Source: Agrobacterium sp. RAC06
GTDB taxonomy: Bacteria; Pseudomonadota; Alphaproteobacteria; Rhizobiales; Rhizobiaceae
Direction of reading: 5' to 3'
NCBI RefSeq assembly: GCF_001713475.1
Contig: NZ_CP016499.1
Coordinates: forward strand, 2,294,001-2,358,000
DNA: 64,000 bases
In this document: positions 17,156-26,254 of the stretch, piece by piece
Position numbering within the stretch: position 1 is the stretch's first letter
Layout of the letters: every line of letters begins with the position of its first letter
Program-made: the position numbers and the translations under genes
Notes under the pieces: generated by a model
Database searches by the model: none
The model's input: only the letters and a program-made list of their open reading frames with translations
What the model was told of the DNA's origin: nothing

Positions 17156-18427
17156 ATGGACAGCCAGGCCTTCGAGGCTCTCAGTGCGGATACATTGCCG
17201 GTTCGACTAGGCGGAAACACTGCCGTCACGGACCGGATAGGTGAGGATTCATCTCGGTGGACCATCAGGGAAGTCGGCGACGGCAACCTCAATCTGGTCT
17301 TCATCGTGACGGGCGAAAAGGGCGCAGTCATCGTCAAGCAGGCGCTACCCTATGTGCGACTCGTCGGTGAGAGCTGGCCGCTGCCGCTCAAGCGTTCGTT
17401 CTTCGAGTATCATGCACTGACGCGTCAGGCGCGGCGCGATCCGGGCATGGTGCCGGAAGTCTTTTTCTTCGACGAGACCCAGGCGATCATCGTCATGGAG
17501 TTTCTGACGCCGCACGTCATCCTCAGGCGGGCCCTGATCGATGGGAGACCACTGCCGAGAGTGGGGCGCGATCTCGGCCTGTTTGTTGCCCGCACGCTGT
17601 TTCGCGGCTCCGACTTGTCTATGGTGACGCGTGAGAAGAAGGCGGATGTCGCACTGTTCTGCGACAACGTCGAGCTCTGCGACATTACGGAAAACCTCGT
17701 CTTCTCCGATCCCTATTTCGAAGCGACACTCAACCGCCACACCACACCACAACTCGATCCGCTCGTGGCTGAACTGCGATCCGACCGGGACTTAAAGGTC
17801 GAGGCGCAGCGCTTGAAGCACATCTTCTCGGCCAAGGCAGAAACGCTCTGCCATGGCGACCTGCATACGGGCTCCGTGATGGTGACGGAACACGAGACGC
17901 GCGTCATCGACCCGGAGTTCGCCTTTTACGGCCCGATCAGCTTCGACGTCGGCATGTTGATCGCCAATTTCTGGATAAGCTACTTCTCGCAGGCGGGCCA
18001 TGAGACCACCCCTGGTGCTCGCGACGAGATGCGCCTCTACCTGCTTGAGACGATCGAGACGTTGTGGGACACATTCCGCAGCGAGTTTGCCCATCTCTGG
18101 CGCACCGAGCGCCGGGGCATCCTCTACCAAGCGAGCCTGTTCGAAGATCGACGGGATCCGCTTGCCGCCGAGCAGGCATTGAACATCGTCATCGATGAGA
18201 TCTGGTCCGAAATGCTCGGGTTCGCCGGCATCGAGATCCACCGTCGTGTCCTCGGCCTCGCACACAATGCCGATTTCGAAACCATCGCCGATCCCGAACG
18301 CCGTGCATCCTGCGAAAGCAAGGCGCTCAAGCTCGGGCGTCACCTCGCCGTCAATCGACAGCGCATCCACAGTCTCCGGGACATCCGAACTGCCGTGGAG
18401 CGACTTGAAAAGGAGATTCTCGCGTGA
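17156..18427 (+). CDS. mtnK: S-methyl-5-thioribose kinase
   Basis: A 423-residue protein of the MtnK family (aminoglycoside phosphotransferase fold). It shows [12 protein letters not shown] near 40, the catalytic CHGDLHTGS near 240 and the metal-binding DPEFAFYGP near 258, both typical of MtnK. It converts 5-methylthioribose, and in relaxed enzymes 5-deoxyribose, to the 1-phosphate with ATP. Start 17156 has ribosome site AGGAGGAG. It opens a tightly packed operon: mtnA starts within its stop codon. The gene opposite encodes the presumed importer of the substrate. Confidence 0.9.
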   Translation: MDSQAFEALSADTLPVRLGGNTAVTDRIGEDSSRWTIREVGDGNLNLVFIVTGEKGAVIVKQALPYVRLVGESWPLPLKRSFFEYHALTRQARRDPGMVPEVFFFDETQAIIVMEFLTPHVILRRALIDGRPLPRVGRDLGLFVARTLFRGSDLSMVTREKKADVALFCDNVELCDITENLVFSDPYFEATLNRHTTPQLDPLVAELRSDRDLKVEAQRLKHIFSAKAETLCHGDLHTGSVMVTEHETRVIDPEFAFYGPISFDVGMLIANFWISYFSQAGHETTPGARDEMRLYLLETIETLWDTFRSEFAHLWRTERRGILYQASLFEDRRDPLAAEQALNIVIDEIWSEMLGFAGIEIHRRVLGLAHNADFETIADPERRASCESKALKLGRHLAVNRQRIHSLRDIRTAVERLEKEILA

Positions 18428-19518
18428 AAGTCGGAGAACGCCACTACCATACCATCTGGGTGAACGAAGACGGTCGCTCGGTCGACATCATCGACCAGCG
18501 CTGGCTGCCGCACGAATTCCGGATCGTGACCTTGAAGAGCGTCAACGACGTTGCAGTCGCAATCCGCGACATGTGGGTGCGCGGGGCGCCCCTGATTGGT
18601 GTGACCGCCGCCTATGGCGTTGCAATCGCCATGGCAAAGGACCCATCGGACGCGCATCTCGATGCCGTCTGGGAGGAGTTGAACGAGACCCGCCCGACAG
18701 CAATAAACCTGCGCTGGGCACTGAATGCCATGCGCGCTCACCTCGCCGATCTGCCGGCGGACGATCGTGCCGAGGCTGCCTACAAGCGTGCCGCCGAGAT
18801 CGCCGAGGAGGATGTTGAACTCAACCGCTCCATCGGCGCCAATGGTCTCGCGGTGATCCGTCAGATCGCCTCGACGAAGAAACCGGGTGAACCGGTCCGT
18901 ATCCTCACGCATTGCAATGCCGGATGGCTCGCGACGGTCGATTACGGCACCGCCACCGCCCCCATCTACATGGCCGTCGAAGCGGGCATTCCTGTTCATG
19001 TCTATGTCGATGAAACGCGGCCGCGGAACCAGGGGGCCTATCTCACAGCCTGGGAGATGAACGGACATGGCGTGCCCCATACGCTGATCGTCGACAATGC
19101 CGGCGGGCACCTGATGCAGCACGGCGATATCGACATGGTGATCGTGGGAACCGATCGGACCACTGCAAACGGCGACGTCTGCAACAAGATTGGCACCTAT
19201 CTCAAGGCGCTCGCAGCCCGCGACAACGGCGTACCGTTTTATGTGGCACTGCCTTCGCCGACCATCGACTGGACGGTGCGTGACGGTGTGAAGGAGATAC
19301 CGATCGAGGAACGCGCCGCCGATGAGGTGAGCTTCGTCCAGGGGCGCGCAACGGACGGCTCGATTGCGACCGTGCGCATCTCGCCGGAGGGCAGCCCTGC
19401 CGCCAACCCTGCTTTCGACGTCACGCCTGCGCGCCTGATCACCGGCCTCATTACCGAGCGCGGTATTGCTGCGGCGTCGCCCGAGGGTCTGAAGGCCCTT
19501 TTCCCGGAACGGAGCTGA
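18424..19518 (+). CDS. mtnA: S-methyl-5-thioribose-1-phosphate isomerase
   Basis: A 364-residue protein of the eIF-2B/MtnA family. Visible hallmarks are [13 protein letters not shown] (about 57-69), [17 protein letters not shown] with the catalytic Cys (about 160-176), and [19 protein letters not shown] with the catalytic Asp (about 241-259). It interconverts methylthioribose-1-phosphate and methylthioribulose-1-phosphate. The GTG start overlaps the mtnK stop by four bases. A few bases separate it from the transketolase gene. Neither mtnB, mtnC nor mtnD follows, so the product must be used by other enzymes of this cluster. Confidence 0.92.
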   Translation: MKVGERHYHTIWVNEDGRSVDIIDQRWLPHEFRIVTLKSVNDVAVAIRDMWVRGAPLIGVTAAYGVAIAMAKDPSDAHLDAVWEELNETRPTAINLRWALNAMRAHLADLPADDRAEAAYKRAAEIAEEDVELNRSIGANGLAVIRQIASTKKPGEPVRILTHCNAGWLATVDYGTATAPIYMAVEAGIPVHVYVDETRPRNQGAYLTAWEMNGHGVPHTLIVDNAGGHLMQHGDIDMVIVGTDRTTANGDVCNKIGTYLKALAARDNGVPFYVALPSPTIDWTVRDGVKEIPIEERAADEVSFVQGRATDGSIATVRISPEGSPAANPAFDVTPARLITGLITERGIAAASPEGLKALFPERS

Positions 19519-19522
19519 GACT

Positions 19523-20458
19523 ATGAGCCTGCCCAACGAAAAATCCACCGAAGAGATCGCACTCGGCATCCGGCGTCGCGTGTTCTTTCACACGATGAAG
19601 CACAATGGTGGCTATCTCAGCCAGGCCTGCTCGGCAGCAGAAAGCCTGGCCCTGCTCTATAACGAATTGCTGAAGCTCGGCGAACCAACGCTGCCCAAGG
19701 TACCATTGCCGTTCCGCGGCGTTCCCTCGGCAAACAACCCGGATTCCTTCACCGGCGCCGGCTATCATGGCCCAATCGGCCCGGAATATGACCGTTTCTT
19801 CATTTCACCCGCTCATTATGCACTCGTGATCTATTCGGCGCTGATCGAGACAGGCCGCATGGACGAACATGCGCTCGACCACTTCAACAAGGACGGCGGT
19901 TCGGTTGAGATGATCGGTGCCGAGCACAGCCCCGGCATGGAGGTGACAACCGGGTCCCTCGCCCAGGGGCTCTCCATGGCATCGGGTGTCGCCTGGGCGC
20001 GGCTTCGGAGAAAGGAATCTGGCCAAGTCTGGGTCTACATGTCCGACGGCGAATTCCAGGAGGGACAGACCTGGGAATGCCTGGCGGCGATGAGTTACCA
20101 TCAGATCGACAATATTCGCGTCGTCGTCGACGTGAACCGGCAGCAATGCGACGGCGCCATGTCATCGGTGCTCGATCTTGGCGATCTCGCAGCCCGTGTC
20201 ACATCATTCGGCGTGACATGCCGCTCGGTTAACGGCCATGACCTTGATGCCCTCCGGAACGCAGCAAGCAGTGCCGAGCCGGGCAAGCCGCTCGTCATAC
20301 TTGCCAATACCTCGCCGTATCAGGGCATGGATTTCCTGAAGAAACGCTTCCCGCGGCTGCACTATGTCCGCTTCAAGAGCGTCGAGGAAAGGCAGGAAAT
20401 GCGGGTCGCACTTGCCGCCGAACTCGGTATCGATCTTAACGCGATGGAAGGAGCCTGA
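19523..20458 (+). CDS. Transketolase N-terminal (TPP-binding) subunit
   Basis: A 311-residue protein matching the N-terminal half of transketolase. It has the substrate/TPP His segments (GYHGPIGPEYDRFFISPAHYAL; GAEHSPGMEVTTGSLAQGLS, about 133-152) and the TPP/metal motif SDGEFQEGQTWE ending in DVNR (about 174-204), where GDG is SDG. Split transketolases work as a heteromer with the next gene, which starts three bases later. In this operon a two-carbon transfer from a xylulose-5-phosphate analogue is possible. The same layout is used by apulose-4-phosphate transketolase AptA/AptB, so the substrate cannot be read from sequence. Confidence 0.85.
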   Translation: MSLPNEKSTEEIALGIRRRVFFHTMKHNGGYLSQACSAAESLALLYNELLKLGEPTLPKVPLPFRGVPSANNPDSFTGAGYHGPIGPEYDRFFISPAHYALVIYSALIETGRMDEHALDHFNKDGGSVEMIGAEHSPGMEVTTGSLAQGLSMASGVAWARLRRKESGQVWVYMSDGEFQEGQTWECLAAMSYHQIDNIRVVVDVNRQQCDGAMSSVLDLGDLAARVTSFGVTCRSVNGHDLDALRNAASSAEPGKPLVILANTSPYQGMDFLKKRFPRLHYVRFKSVEERQEMRVALAAELGIDLNAMEGA

Positions 20459-20460
20459 TC

Positions 20461-21462
20461 ATGGTCGAAATCGTCAACCGACCCTATGCCAGGGCTTTCG
20501 AAGCTTTCGCCACGGCGCGCCCTGAAGTACTCTGCCTGTCTGCCGACCTCACTTCCTCCTGCGAGGTCGATGGTTTCCGGGACCGTCATCCCGACCAGTT
20601 TCTGTCGCTGGGCATGGCCGAGCAGAACATGCTCTCCTTTGCCGGCGGTCTCGCCATGCAGGGATACCGCCCCTTTATCCATACGTTTTCAGTCTTCCTG
20701 TATCGCCGGCCTTACGACCAGTTGATCAACTCCATTGCCTATTCCAACCGCAAGGTCCGCCTGATCGGCTTCCTGCCCGGCATCACCACGCCCGGCGGCA
20801 TCACCCACCAGGCGATCGAAGACATAGCCATCCTGCGCGCCGTCCCGAACATGACGATCCTCGAAACGGGTGATGCGACGGAAGTGGAGACCGTGCTCGA
20901 AGTCGCCGACAGCATCGACGGGCCCGTTTATGTTCGCATCCTTCGCGGCGAGGTGCCGCGGCTGTTCTCGACGCCGTTTGAGTTCAACAAACTGCGTACG
21001 CTGTCACAGGGTGATGACATTCTGGTCGTCTCCTCCGGCGTTTGCACCGAGGAAGCCCTGCGTGCCACGGGGCCGCTCACGGCGCGCGGTATCGGCGTCC
21101 ATCATCTGCACGCCTCCACCCTGAAACCCTTCGACCGTGACGGGCTGATCGAAGCCGCGCGCGGCAAGAAGGGCGTCATTACCCTGGAAAACCACACGAT
21201 CATCGGCGGCCTCGGCTCTTCGGTGGCGGAAATCCTTGCCGAAGAAGGGCTCGGCATCCGTCTGAAGCGTCTCGGCCTGAAAGATACCTTCGCCCACGGC
21301 GCGTCAAAACCCTATCTCATGAAGAAATACGGGCTCGACGCCGGTGCGCTCGTGGCCGCTGTCGGTGAGCTCACCGGCAGGTCAGTTGATATCGGCGAGG
21401 ATGAGCTTGCGGAAGTTCGCCTGGATCACGTCCATTCGGCCCAGAAGGCGGAGGCGCTGTGA
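20461..21462 (+). CDS. Transketolase C-terminal (pyrimidine-binding) subunit
   Basis: A 333-residue protein corresponding to the middle and C-terminal domains of transketolase. It has the pyrimidine-binding strand (VLCLSADLTSSCEVDGF), the catalytic-Glu-type segment FLSLGMAEQNMLSFAGGLAMQGY (about 56-78) and a C-terminal domain with KGVITLENHTIIGGLGSSVAE. It should complete the enzyme encoded by the preceding gene. The following RuBisCO-like gene starts inside its stop codon, which ties the two functions together. Confidence 0.85.
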   Translation: MVEIVNRPYARAFEAFATARPEVLCLSADLTSSCEVDGFRDRHPDQFLSLGMAEQNMLSFAGGLAMQGYRPFIHTFSVFLYRRPYDQLINSIAYSNRKVRLIGFLPGITTPGGITHQAIEDIAILRAVPNMTILETGDATEVETVLEVADSIDGPVYVRILRGEVPRLFSTPFEFNKLRTLSQGDDILVVSSGVCTEEALRATGPLTARGIGVHHLHASTLKPFDRDGLIEAARGKKGVITLENHTIIGGLGSSVAEILAEEGLGIRLKRLGLKDTFAHGASKPYLMKKYGLDAGALVAAVGELTGRSVDIGEDELAEVRLDHVHSAQKAEAL

Positions 21463-22580
21463 TGGCTCCACGCTTCAGCGTCACTTATTTCGTTCGTGCA
21501 AGTGATGAAGAGGAGGCTAGACAACGCGCCCTCGACATCGCGCTGGAACAGACGGTAGAAATTCCCCGCAGCTGCGTTCCGAAGGGCTATGTCGAGGATG
21601 AGATACTCGGCAGGCTGGAGACCTTGGAGAAAGACCCATCCGGCAGGCCGGGATATCTCGCCGACATCTCCTATTCGGAAGATGACGTTGGCGGTGATTT
21701 CCTGCAATTCCTCAACATCGTCTTTGGCAACAGTTCGATCAAGCCGGGTCTGAAGGTCGAAGACATTGCGCTGTCGCCGGGCATCCTCGCCTTGAGCAAG
21801 GGACCTCGCCATGGCATTGCCGGACTGCGCGCGAGGGCAGGCATAGGCCAAACCCCGCTGCTCATGTCGGCCATCAAGCCTGTCGGGCTGCCGACTTCCG
21901 AACTGGCTCGTCTGGCCCATGACTTCGCGCTGGGCGGAATGCACTTCGTCAAGGACGATCACGGGCTTGTCGACCAGAAGACCTCGCCGTTTGAGGAGCG
22001 GCTAAGGGCCTGCGTCGAGGCAGTCGGTGAGGCGAACGCGAAAACGGACGGGCGCACAAGCTTCGTGCCCAATGTTACCGGTCCGGCAACAATGATCGTC
22101 GAGCGTGCAATGTTGGCACAAGAGACCGGCGCGGGCGCCGTGATGATTGCTCCGGCACTGGCCGGCTACGATATCATCCGAATCCTGGCCGCGGAGCCGG
22201 ATTTCTCGCTGCCGATCATCTCCCACCCCGCGTTTTCCGGCGCCAACGTTGTGTCGCCCGATTGCGGTTTTTCCCATCGCAGCTTCTTCGGCACCTTGCA
22301 TAGGCTGATGGGCGCCGACGCGGTCATCTATCCGAATTTCGGCGGCAGGTTCGGTTTCACCCGGGACGAGTGCCTGTCTATTGCCAAAGCCTGTGCGGAC
22401 GAAATCGGGGGGCCGAAGGCGATCGTTGCGGCTCCTGGTGGCGGCATGACGTTCAGCCGCGTACCCGAAATGCGCGAGGCCTATGGGAGTGATGTCATGT
22501 ACCTGATCGGTGGCGCGCTGCTTCAGGAAGAGAATCTGGTCGACGCCTGCCGACGCCTCGTCTCAGCGGTATATTCGTAA
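21462..22580 (+). CDS. RuBisCO-like protein (form IV)
   Basis: A 372-residue protein of the RuBisCO large-chain superfamily. Conserved positions include SAIKPVGL (the Lys175 equivalent near 135) and GGMHFVKDDHGL near 159-170, which keeps the carbamylated Lys and the Asp but has His in place of Glu204. HPAF near 233 and APGGGMTFSRVPEM near 323 follow. Loop-6 Lys of true RuBisCO is not evident, so CO2 fixation is not expected. Relatives isomerise methylthioribulose-1-phosphate, enolise, or act on isoapionate phosphates. It is last in the mtnK-mtnA-transketolase operon. ATG 21462 sits seven bases after a GGAGG; GTG 21459 is also possible. Confidence 0.88.
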   Translation: MAPRFSVTYFVRASDEEEARQRALDIALEQTVEIPRSCVPKGYVEDEILGRLETLEKDPSGRPGYLADISYSEDDVGGDFLQFLNIVFGNSSIKPGLKVEDIALSPGILALSKGPRHGIAGLRARAGIGQTPLLMSAIKPVGLPTSELARLAHDFALGGMHFVKDDHGLVDQKTSPFEERLRACVEAVGEANAKTDGRTSFVPNVTGPATMIVERAMLAQETGAGAVMIAPALAGYDIIRILAAEPDFSLPIISHPAFSGANVVSPDCGFSHRSFFGTLHRLMGADAVIYPNFGGRFGFTRDECLSIAKACADEIGGPKAIVAAPGGGMTFSRVPEMREAYGSDVMYLIGGALLQEENLVDACRRLVSAVYS

Positions 22581-23436
22581 GGCAAATGCGTCTGAAGCTA
22601 TCGTAGCTGCGTCAGCGAATGCACCTGCCCAGCGTGTCGCGCATGTCGCCAAATGGGCGGAGGCATGAAACGGGCCGGCCCCTTTAGGATCTGGCTGGAT
22701 GGAGAAGGCGCGAGGGTTCCTGAGGCAGGATTGGAGCAAAGATTGGGGGTAGAGGTCTGCCGCGACCCGACATGCGTGAACGGCAATTGACCGACAGGCA
22801 TCTGTCTTTCGCCAAGGACAATGTTGGCAGCCTATTCGGCCATCAGAATGCAACCCGGTCCGGGTCCACGATATCCCAGTGCTCTTGTGCAGTCTCAGTT
22901 CGCGCTTTCTGATCTCGGAGCTTCAACGAGAACGATCGCCCCGACGGGTGGCCTGTTCCGCCGGCCAAGATCGTCCTTACGGAAGCCGGTGAAGTCGGGC
23001 GGACGCTCCACAGGGCAAGTGTCCAATGGCGGCGCCAAGATCGCCGCGCGAGAGAAAAGCAACTCTGCTGGGCAATATTCTGGCACGCATGGCAAGTTCA
23101 GCGGTCGCGACACGCCGCCATAGTCGTGCGTTTCGAATATCCTGTCCCAGTCTTCGCAGGCCGGCTTCACCTTGGGGACACATTTCAATCGTCCACATTT
23201 GAACGACTCTGGCCACCAATCAATCATATTTGATGGATTGAGGCGGGGCCAATGTGTTCTCACGGGACGGAATGCGTACCAAAAGAACGCCGCTCTTGCT
23301 GCCACCCCATCCCGGCGAGAAGAACCTATCCGGCAGACCCTTGAGTCACGATGCAAGGCCCGATCTCAGCCCAACGGTCACGCTGATTAACGCGCGTCAA
23401 TGATGACGCATGAGCAAGCAGGCATGGAACTAGCTG
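22581..23436. other. Gene-poor stretch after the sugar operon
   Basis: No gene is supported. A leftward open frame at 22895-23356 has no recognisable motif, no ribosome site and an erratic composition. The stretch may hold remnants of the DNA that received the sugar cluster. The second copy of the 25-bp palindromic repeat is at 23387-23411. Confidence 0.45.
23387..23411. repeat. 25-bp repeat, copy 2, with GCGTCA-N4-TGACGC palindrome
   Basis: Contains GCGTCA-ATGA-TGACGC and differs from the copy at 8366-8390 at two positions only. It lies 26 bases beyond the stop of the small partition partner gene. With the sites upstream of parA it frames the partition operon, as centromere-like sites often do. 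Function is inferred. Confidence 0.55.
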
Positions 23437-23727
23437 TCATACGCCTGCCCGGTCCATCAACTCCTTCAGCGCCTCGGGATAGGACATCCTGTTCTGCTCG
23501 CAGAATATCAGGAACCGGTTGAAGGTCGACACCGGCGGCCGGATGTTCAGGTTGGCCGAAGGCTCTGAGGGCTTGCGGCGCGTCAGCTTCTGGATCGGCT
23601 CCCGTGCCACGAAACCATGGCGTTCACCGATCTCGTCAATCCGCGCGTCAGCGATCTTTAGCGGCTCTTCCGCATCAGGCGTGATGTTGGCAAGTTTGCC
23701 ACCGAAACCCAGGTTCTTCCCGCTCAC
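23437..23727 (-). CDS. Small partition partner (ParB/ParG-like) protein
   Basis: A 96-residue protein whose ATG overlaps the stop of the parA-like gene by four bases. The N-terminal 60 residues are polar and flexible in appearance. The C-terminal 35 ([20 protein letters not shown] and the following [12 protein letters not shown]) form one strong amphipathic helix pair. Small DNA-binding partners of ParA-type ATPases have this general shape, but no ribbon-helix-helix motif can be proven by eye. The role is inferred mainly from position. Confidence 0.55.
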   Translation of the reverse strand: MSGKNLGFGGKLANITPDAEEPLKIADARIDEIGERHGFVAREPIQKLTRRKPSEPSANLNIRPPVSTFNRFLIFCEQNRMSYPEALKELMDRAGV

Positions 23728-24398
23728 GCTGCAACCCTCGCATCAATAACCAGATTCACCAGCTCCTCCGCGAGCCGGAATGCATTGTCTCTTGCGGCCG
23801 GCAAGCCATTTACGTTCCTCGGATCAAGCTCATCGAGATCCTGCTGGTAAAAAAACATCGCCTTGTAGGCGGACCGCTCATTCAGATGGTTTCGAAACAT
23901 CGGCACCTCGCTTGCCTTCAATTGCGCCGTGATCTGCGTTTCCAGCTTGGAGGCTATCGCTGGCGACGTCCGTGTGAACAGCACCCTGTAGGGAATGGTC
24001 TTTTCGAAGGCCTGTTCTTCCTCGCGGATGAGATGGATCGCCCGCGCCGCAAGCTCCGCATCCGGCGGACTTGCCTGGATCGGAATGATCACGAGTTGCG
24101 CCCGGGCGAGCGCTCGGGACATGAGCCGGCTCGCGGTACCTTCAAGGTCGACGAACACGAACTGGTATTTCTTGCGGTAGTCATCAAGCTTGCCGGTGAT
24201 CGTAGCCTCGGTGATCCCGCCATCTACGACAACAGGATTCCTCGAACTCCCTGCCCGCCAACCCTGGATCGCCCTGTTGGGGTCGCAGTCGAGAATGATG
24301 ACGCTTGCACCCTGCTGCGCCAGCGACGTGGCAAGCACGAGGGCTGCTGTCGACTTTCCCGCCCCTCCCTTAGGGTTGGCTACTGTGATCACCGGCAT
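23724..24398 (-). CDS. parA: ParA-family partition ATPase
   Basis: A 224-residue ATPase with the deviant Walker [14 protein letters not shown] at residues 10-22 (both signature Lys present: K9 in [10 protein letters not shown] and the later Lys), the switch segment [11 protein letters not shown] and the [12 protein letters not shown] strand. ParA proteins move or space DNA by ATP-dependent nucleoid binding. The size and absence of an N-terminal HTH fit the short plasmid/ICE type. The start at 24398 has GGAGG at the right spacing; upstream ATG/other starts do not. It forms an operon with the small partner downstream. No replication initiator is nearby. Confidence 0.88.
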   Translation of the reverse strand: MPVITVANPKGGAGKSTAALVLATSLAQQGASVIILDCDPNRAIQGWRAGSSRNPVVVDGGITEATITGKLDDYRKKYQFVFVDLEGTASRLMSRALARAQLVIIPIQASPPDAELAARAIHLIREEEQAFEKTIPYRVLFTRTSPAIASKLETQITAQLKASEVPMFRNHLNERSAYKAMFFYQQDLDELDPRNVNGLPAARDNAFRLAEELVNLVIDARVAA

Positions 24399-24426
24399 TG
24401 TAGGCCTCCAGCTTAACTCGATACAA

Positions 24427-24469
24427 CGCATTATAATGCGTCAAGATACGTTATAATGCGTCTTGACGC
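24427..24469. promoter_or_regulatory. parA operator/promoter with nested repeats
   Basis: CGCATTATAATGCG at 24427-24440 is a perfect 14-bp palindrome. TTATAATGCGTC is repeated at 24431 and 24451, exactly 20 bp apart. GCGTCAAGA (24438-24446) and TCTTGACGC (24461-24469) form a 9-bp inverted repeat. On the parA strand TTGACG acts as a -35, with the palindrome in the spacer. This layout suits autorepression by the partition proteins and possibly a parS-type centromere. Confidence 0.6.
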
Positions 24470-24633
24470 GACACAATGCGATCAGCAGCTACGGAGCGGC
24501 TTTTCGGAGAGTTTTCCAGCGATGATTGCCACGTGTAAGGACCTTGCCTCAGATCAGTTTTCGCGGGATACAGCGGTCGGCGGCAATTTCAACGATGGTC
24601 GGGCCATATGCGGCCGCCCACGAGACACTGCCC

Positions 24634-24897
24634 ATGCAAGCTTCCAAGGGAGCCCGCACAATTGCCAACTTCGCCGACCGCAAGATTTACGTTGAGTGTC
24701 TGAGATGTGAGATCCGGCGCCGCTACGACGGCAGCGCCATGCTCGCCCGTGTCAGTGCTCGGGTTGCGATGCCTGATCTGCTGAACATGATCGCCCGTGG
24801 CAACGGCTGCATCCTGAACGATGCACCGACACCAAACGGCATCAGGTGTGGTATGCACTATTGTGGCGCGGTCGAGACGATCTGCGACCGAACTTGA
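24634..24897 (+). CDS. Small hypothetical protein with two Cys pairs
   Basis: An 87-residue protein beginning MQASKGARTIANFADRKIY. It contains VECLRCEIRRRYDG (CxxC, about 22-25) and later Cys residues in NGCILNDAPTPNGIRCGMHY. The CxxC plus spaced C-C pattern suggests a small zinc-binding fold. Similar short proteins sit in rhizobial islands near SOS-associated peptidase genes, as here, but function is unknown. An in-frame ATG at 24595 is a possible alternative start. Confidence 0.5.
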   Translation: MQASKGARTIANFADRKIYVECLRCEIRRRYDGSAMLARVSARVAMPDLLNMIARGNGCILNDAPTPNGIRCGMHYCGAVETICDRT

Positions 24898-25262
24898 TCG
24901 AGGTCCATGCTGATCAACTCCCTGGAAAGCACACCAGCGGATGGCTGCCTCTATACTCTTCACATCTTCGAAAAGGCCGCAGAATCATAGATGGTGCATG
25001 GCAAACCGTGAGGACTGGAGCGAACAACGCTCGACTTGCGGCTGCAGCATCGATCTGCATATCATGCCGGCGTCGGCTCAATGTTGCGCTTCATGCCGAA
25101 GGGTCGGCCTTGCTCGACACGTTATGCTACGAGACACTAGCCCGCGTCGTATTCCGGCATGGACTGCGGCCAATTGCTAAGGTGCCGTCGCAGAACGGGC
25201 CCGGTTACCCCTGCTTCATGTCCACTATGCATCTTTAGATTAGTCGAACGAGGACAGTTTGG
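24898..25262. other. Stretch with no supported gene
   Basis: Between the small Cys-pair protein and the HMCES-type peptidase. Overlapping open frames on the plus strand show no motif and no ribosome site. The promoter for the rightward peptidase gene presumably lies near the right end (TTTAGATTAGTC precedes it). Confidence 0.35.
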
Positions 25263-25973
25263 ATGTGCAACCTCTACAACATCACGACCAATCAGGAAGC
25301 CATCAGGGCGCTTACCAAGGCGATCGACCGCCTTGGCAACCTCGAGCCGACGCTGAACGTCTACCCCGACCAGATGGCGCCGATCGTCCGCAACAGTGCG
25401 GGCGGGCGCGAAGCAACAATGGTGCGCTGGGGGATGCCCTCATCGCAGAAGGCACTCTTTGACGCCGCCTCCAAGCGTGCCGACAAGCTGCGCGAGAAGG
25501 GCAAGCCCGTCGATTTCGACCACCTGCTGAAGCACGAGCCCGATCGTGGGACGACGAACATCCGCAACACGGCCAGCTCCCACTGGAAGCGCTGGCTAGG
25601 CGTCGAGAACCGCTGCGTTGTGCCGCTCAATCGGTTCGCCGAACCGGATCCCGCCTCCAAGCCGGAGGGTGGCGTCACGCCAAACGCCTGGTTTGCCGGT
25701 GACGCAACCGAACCGCTGATGTTCTTCGCGGGGATCTGGGTTTCGCAATGGGAAAGCGTGCGGAAGGTGAAGGACGGCCTAATACGTGACGATCTATTCG
25801 GCTTCCTGACGACGGAGCCAAACGGGGTCGTTGGCCCCATTCATCCGAAAGCTATGCCAGTGATCCTGAAGCGAGAAGAGGAGATTGAAACATGGCTCAC
25901 CGCACCTTGGCCTGAGGCGAAACTGCTCCAGCGCCCGCTCCCGGATAGTGAACTGGTGCTCCTTCGGACCTAA
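25263..25973 (+). CDS. yedK: HMCES/YedK-type SOS response-associated peptidase
   Basis: A 236-residue protein starting MCNLYN, where Cys2, exposed after Met removal, is the catalytic and DNA-crosslinking residue. The usual Asn, Glu and His positions are suggested by RNTASS (about 101), RCVVPLNRFAEP (about 119-130) and VVGPIHPKAMPVIL (about 183-196, the conserved H-x-R/K-MP). The family forms covalent thiazolidine links to abasic sites in single-stranded DNA and shields them. On mobile elements it may protect DNA during transfer, an inference. Confidence 0.88.
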   Translation: MCNLYNITTNQEAIRALTKAIDRLGNLEPTLNVYPDQMAPIVRNSAGGREATMVRWGMPSSQKALFDAASKRADKLREKGKPVDFDHLLKHEPDRGTTNIRNTASSHWKRWLGVENRCVVPLNRFAEPDPASKPEGGVTPNAWFAGDATEPLMFFAGIWVSQWESVRKVKDGLIRDDLFGFLTTEPNGVVGPIHPKAMPVILKREEEIETWLTAPWPEAKLLQRPLPDSELVLLRT

Positions 25974-25981
25974 TGCAAAGT

Positions 25982-26209
25982 TTAGCACGCTACGTCGAGG
26001 AACCGTCCGGTTGAGCGCAGATACGCTATGATTTCTAAGATCAAGTGATCTCTTTCACCATATCGGTTGCAGATCTCCCATACGACTTCCGCCTTCTCAT
26101 CCGGAAGGTTGGGATCGCCGATGACGTAGAGTTCGCGGCCTACCCCGCATATCGGCACACCAGCATCGACCAGCTCGGAAACGAAACTCGGGATGTCGTC
26201 CATTTGCAT
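25982..26209 (-). CDS. Small element protein, paralogue of the gene at 6408-6716
   Basis: A 75-residue protein of unknown function. It shares DIP-F--E--D-G, the G--LYVIGD core and NRYGE-D with the product of 6408-6716. It is acidic and helical in appearance, with no membrane segment or signal peptide. It converges on the HMCES-type gene, whose stop is eight bases away. It follows the small secreted protein gene on the same strand. Confidence 0.5.
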   Translation of the reverse strand: MQMDDIPSFVSELVDAGVPICGVGRELYVIGDPNLPDEKAEVVWEICNRYGERDHLILEIIAYLRSTGRFLDVAC

Positions 26210-26254
26210 TCGGCGAAAGGTACTCGCCGAGATGTTTGGGGCAACCCAGAATTC

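Noticed and set aside
21462..22580. True RuBisCO large subunit
   Set aside because: Length of 372 residues, altered metal motif and no small subunit or phosphoribulokinase gene nearby all point to a form IV protein.
22895..23356. Leftward 153-residue open frame after the sugar operon
   Set aside because: No ribosome site, no motif and irregular composition. It is kept as gene-free stretch, though a decayed gene cannot be excluded.
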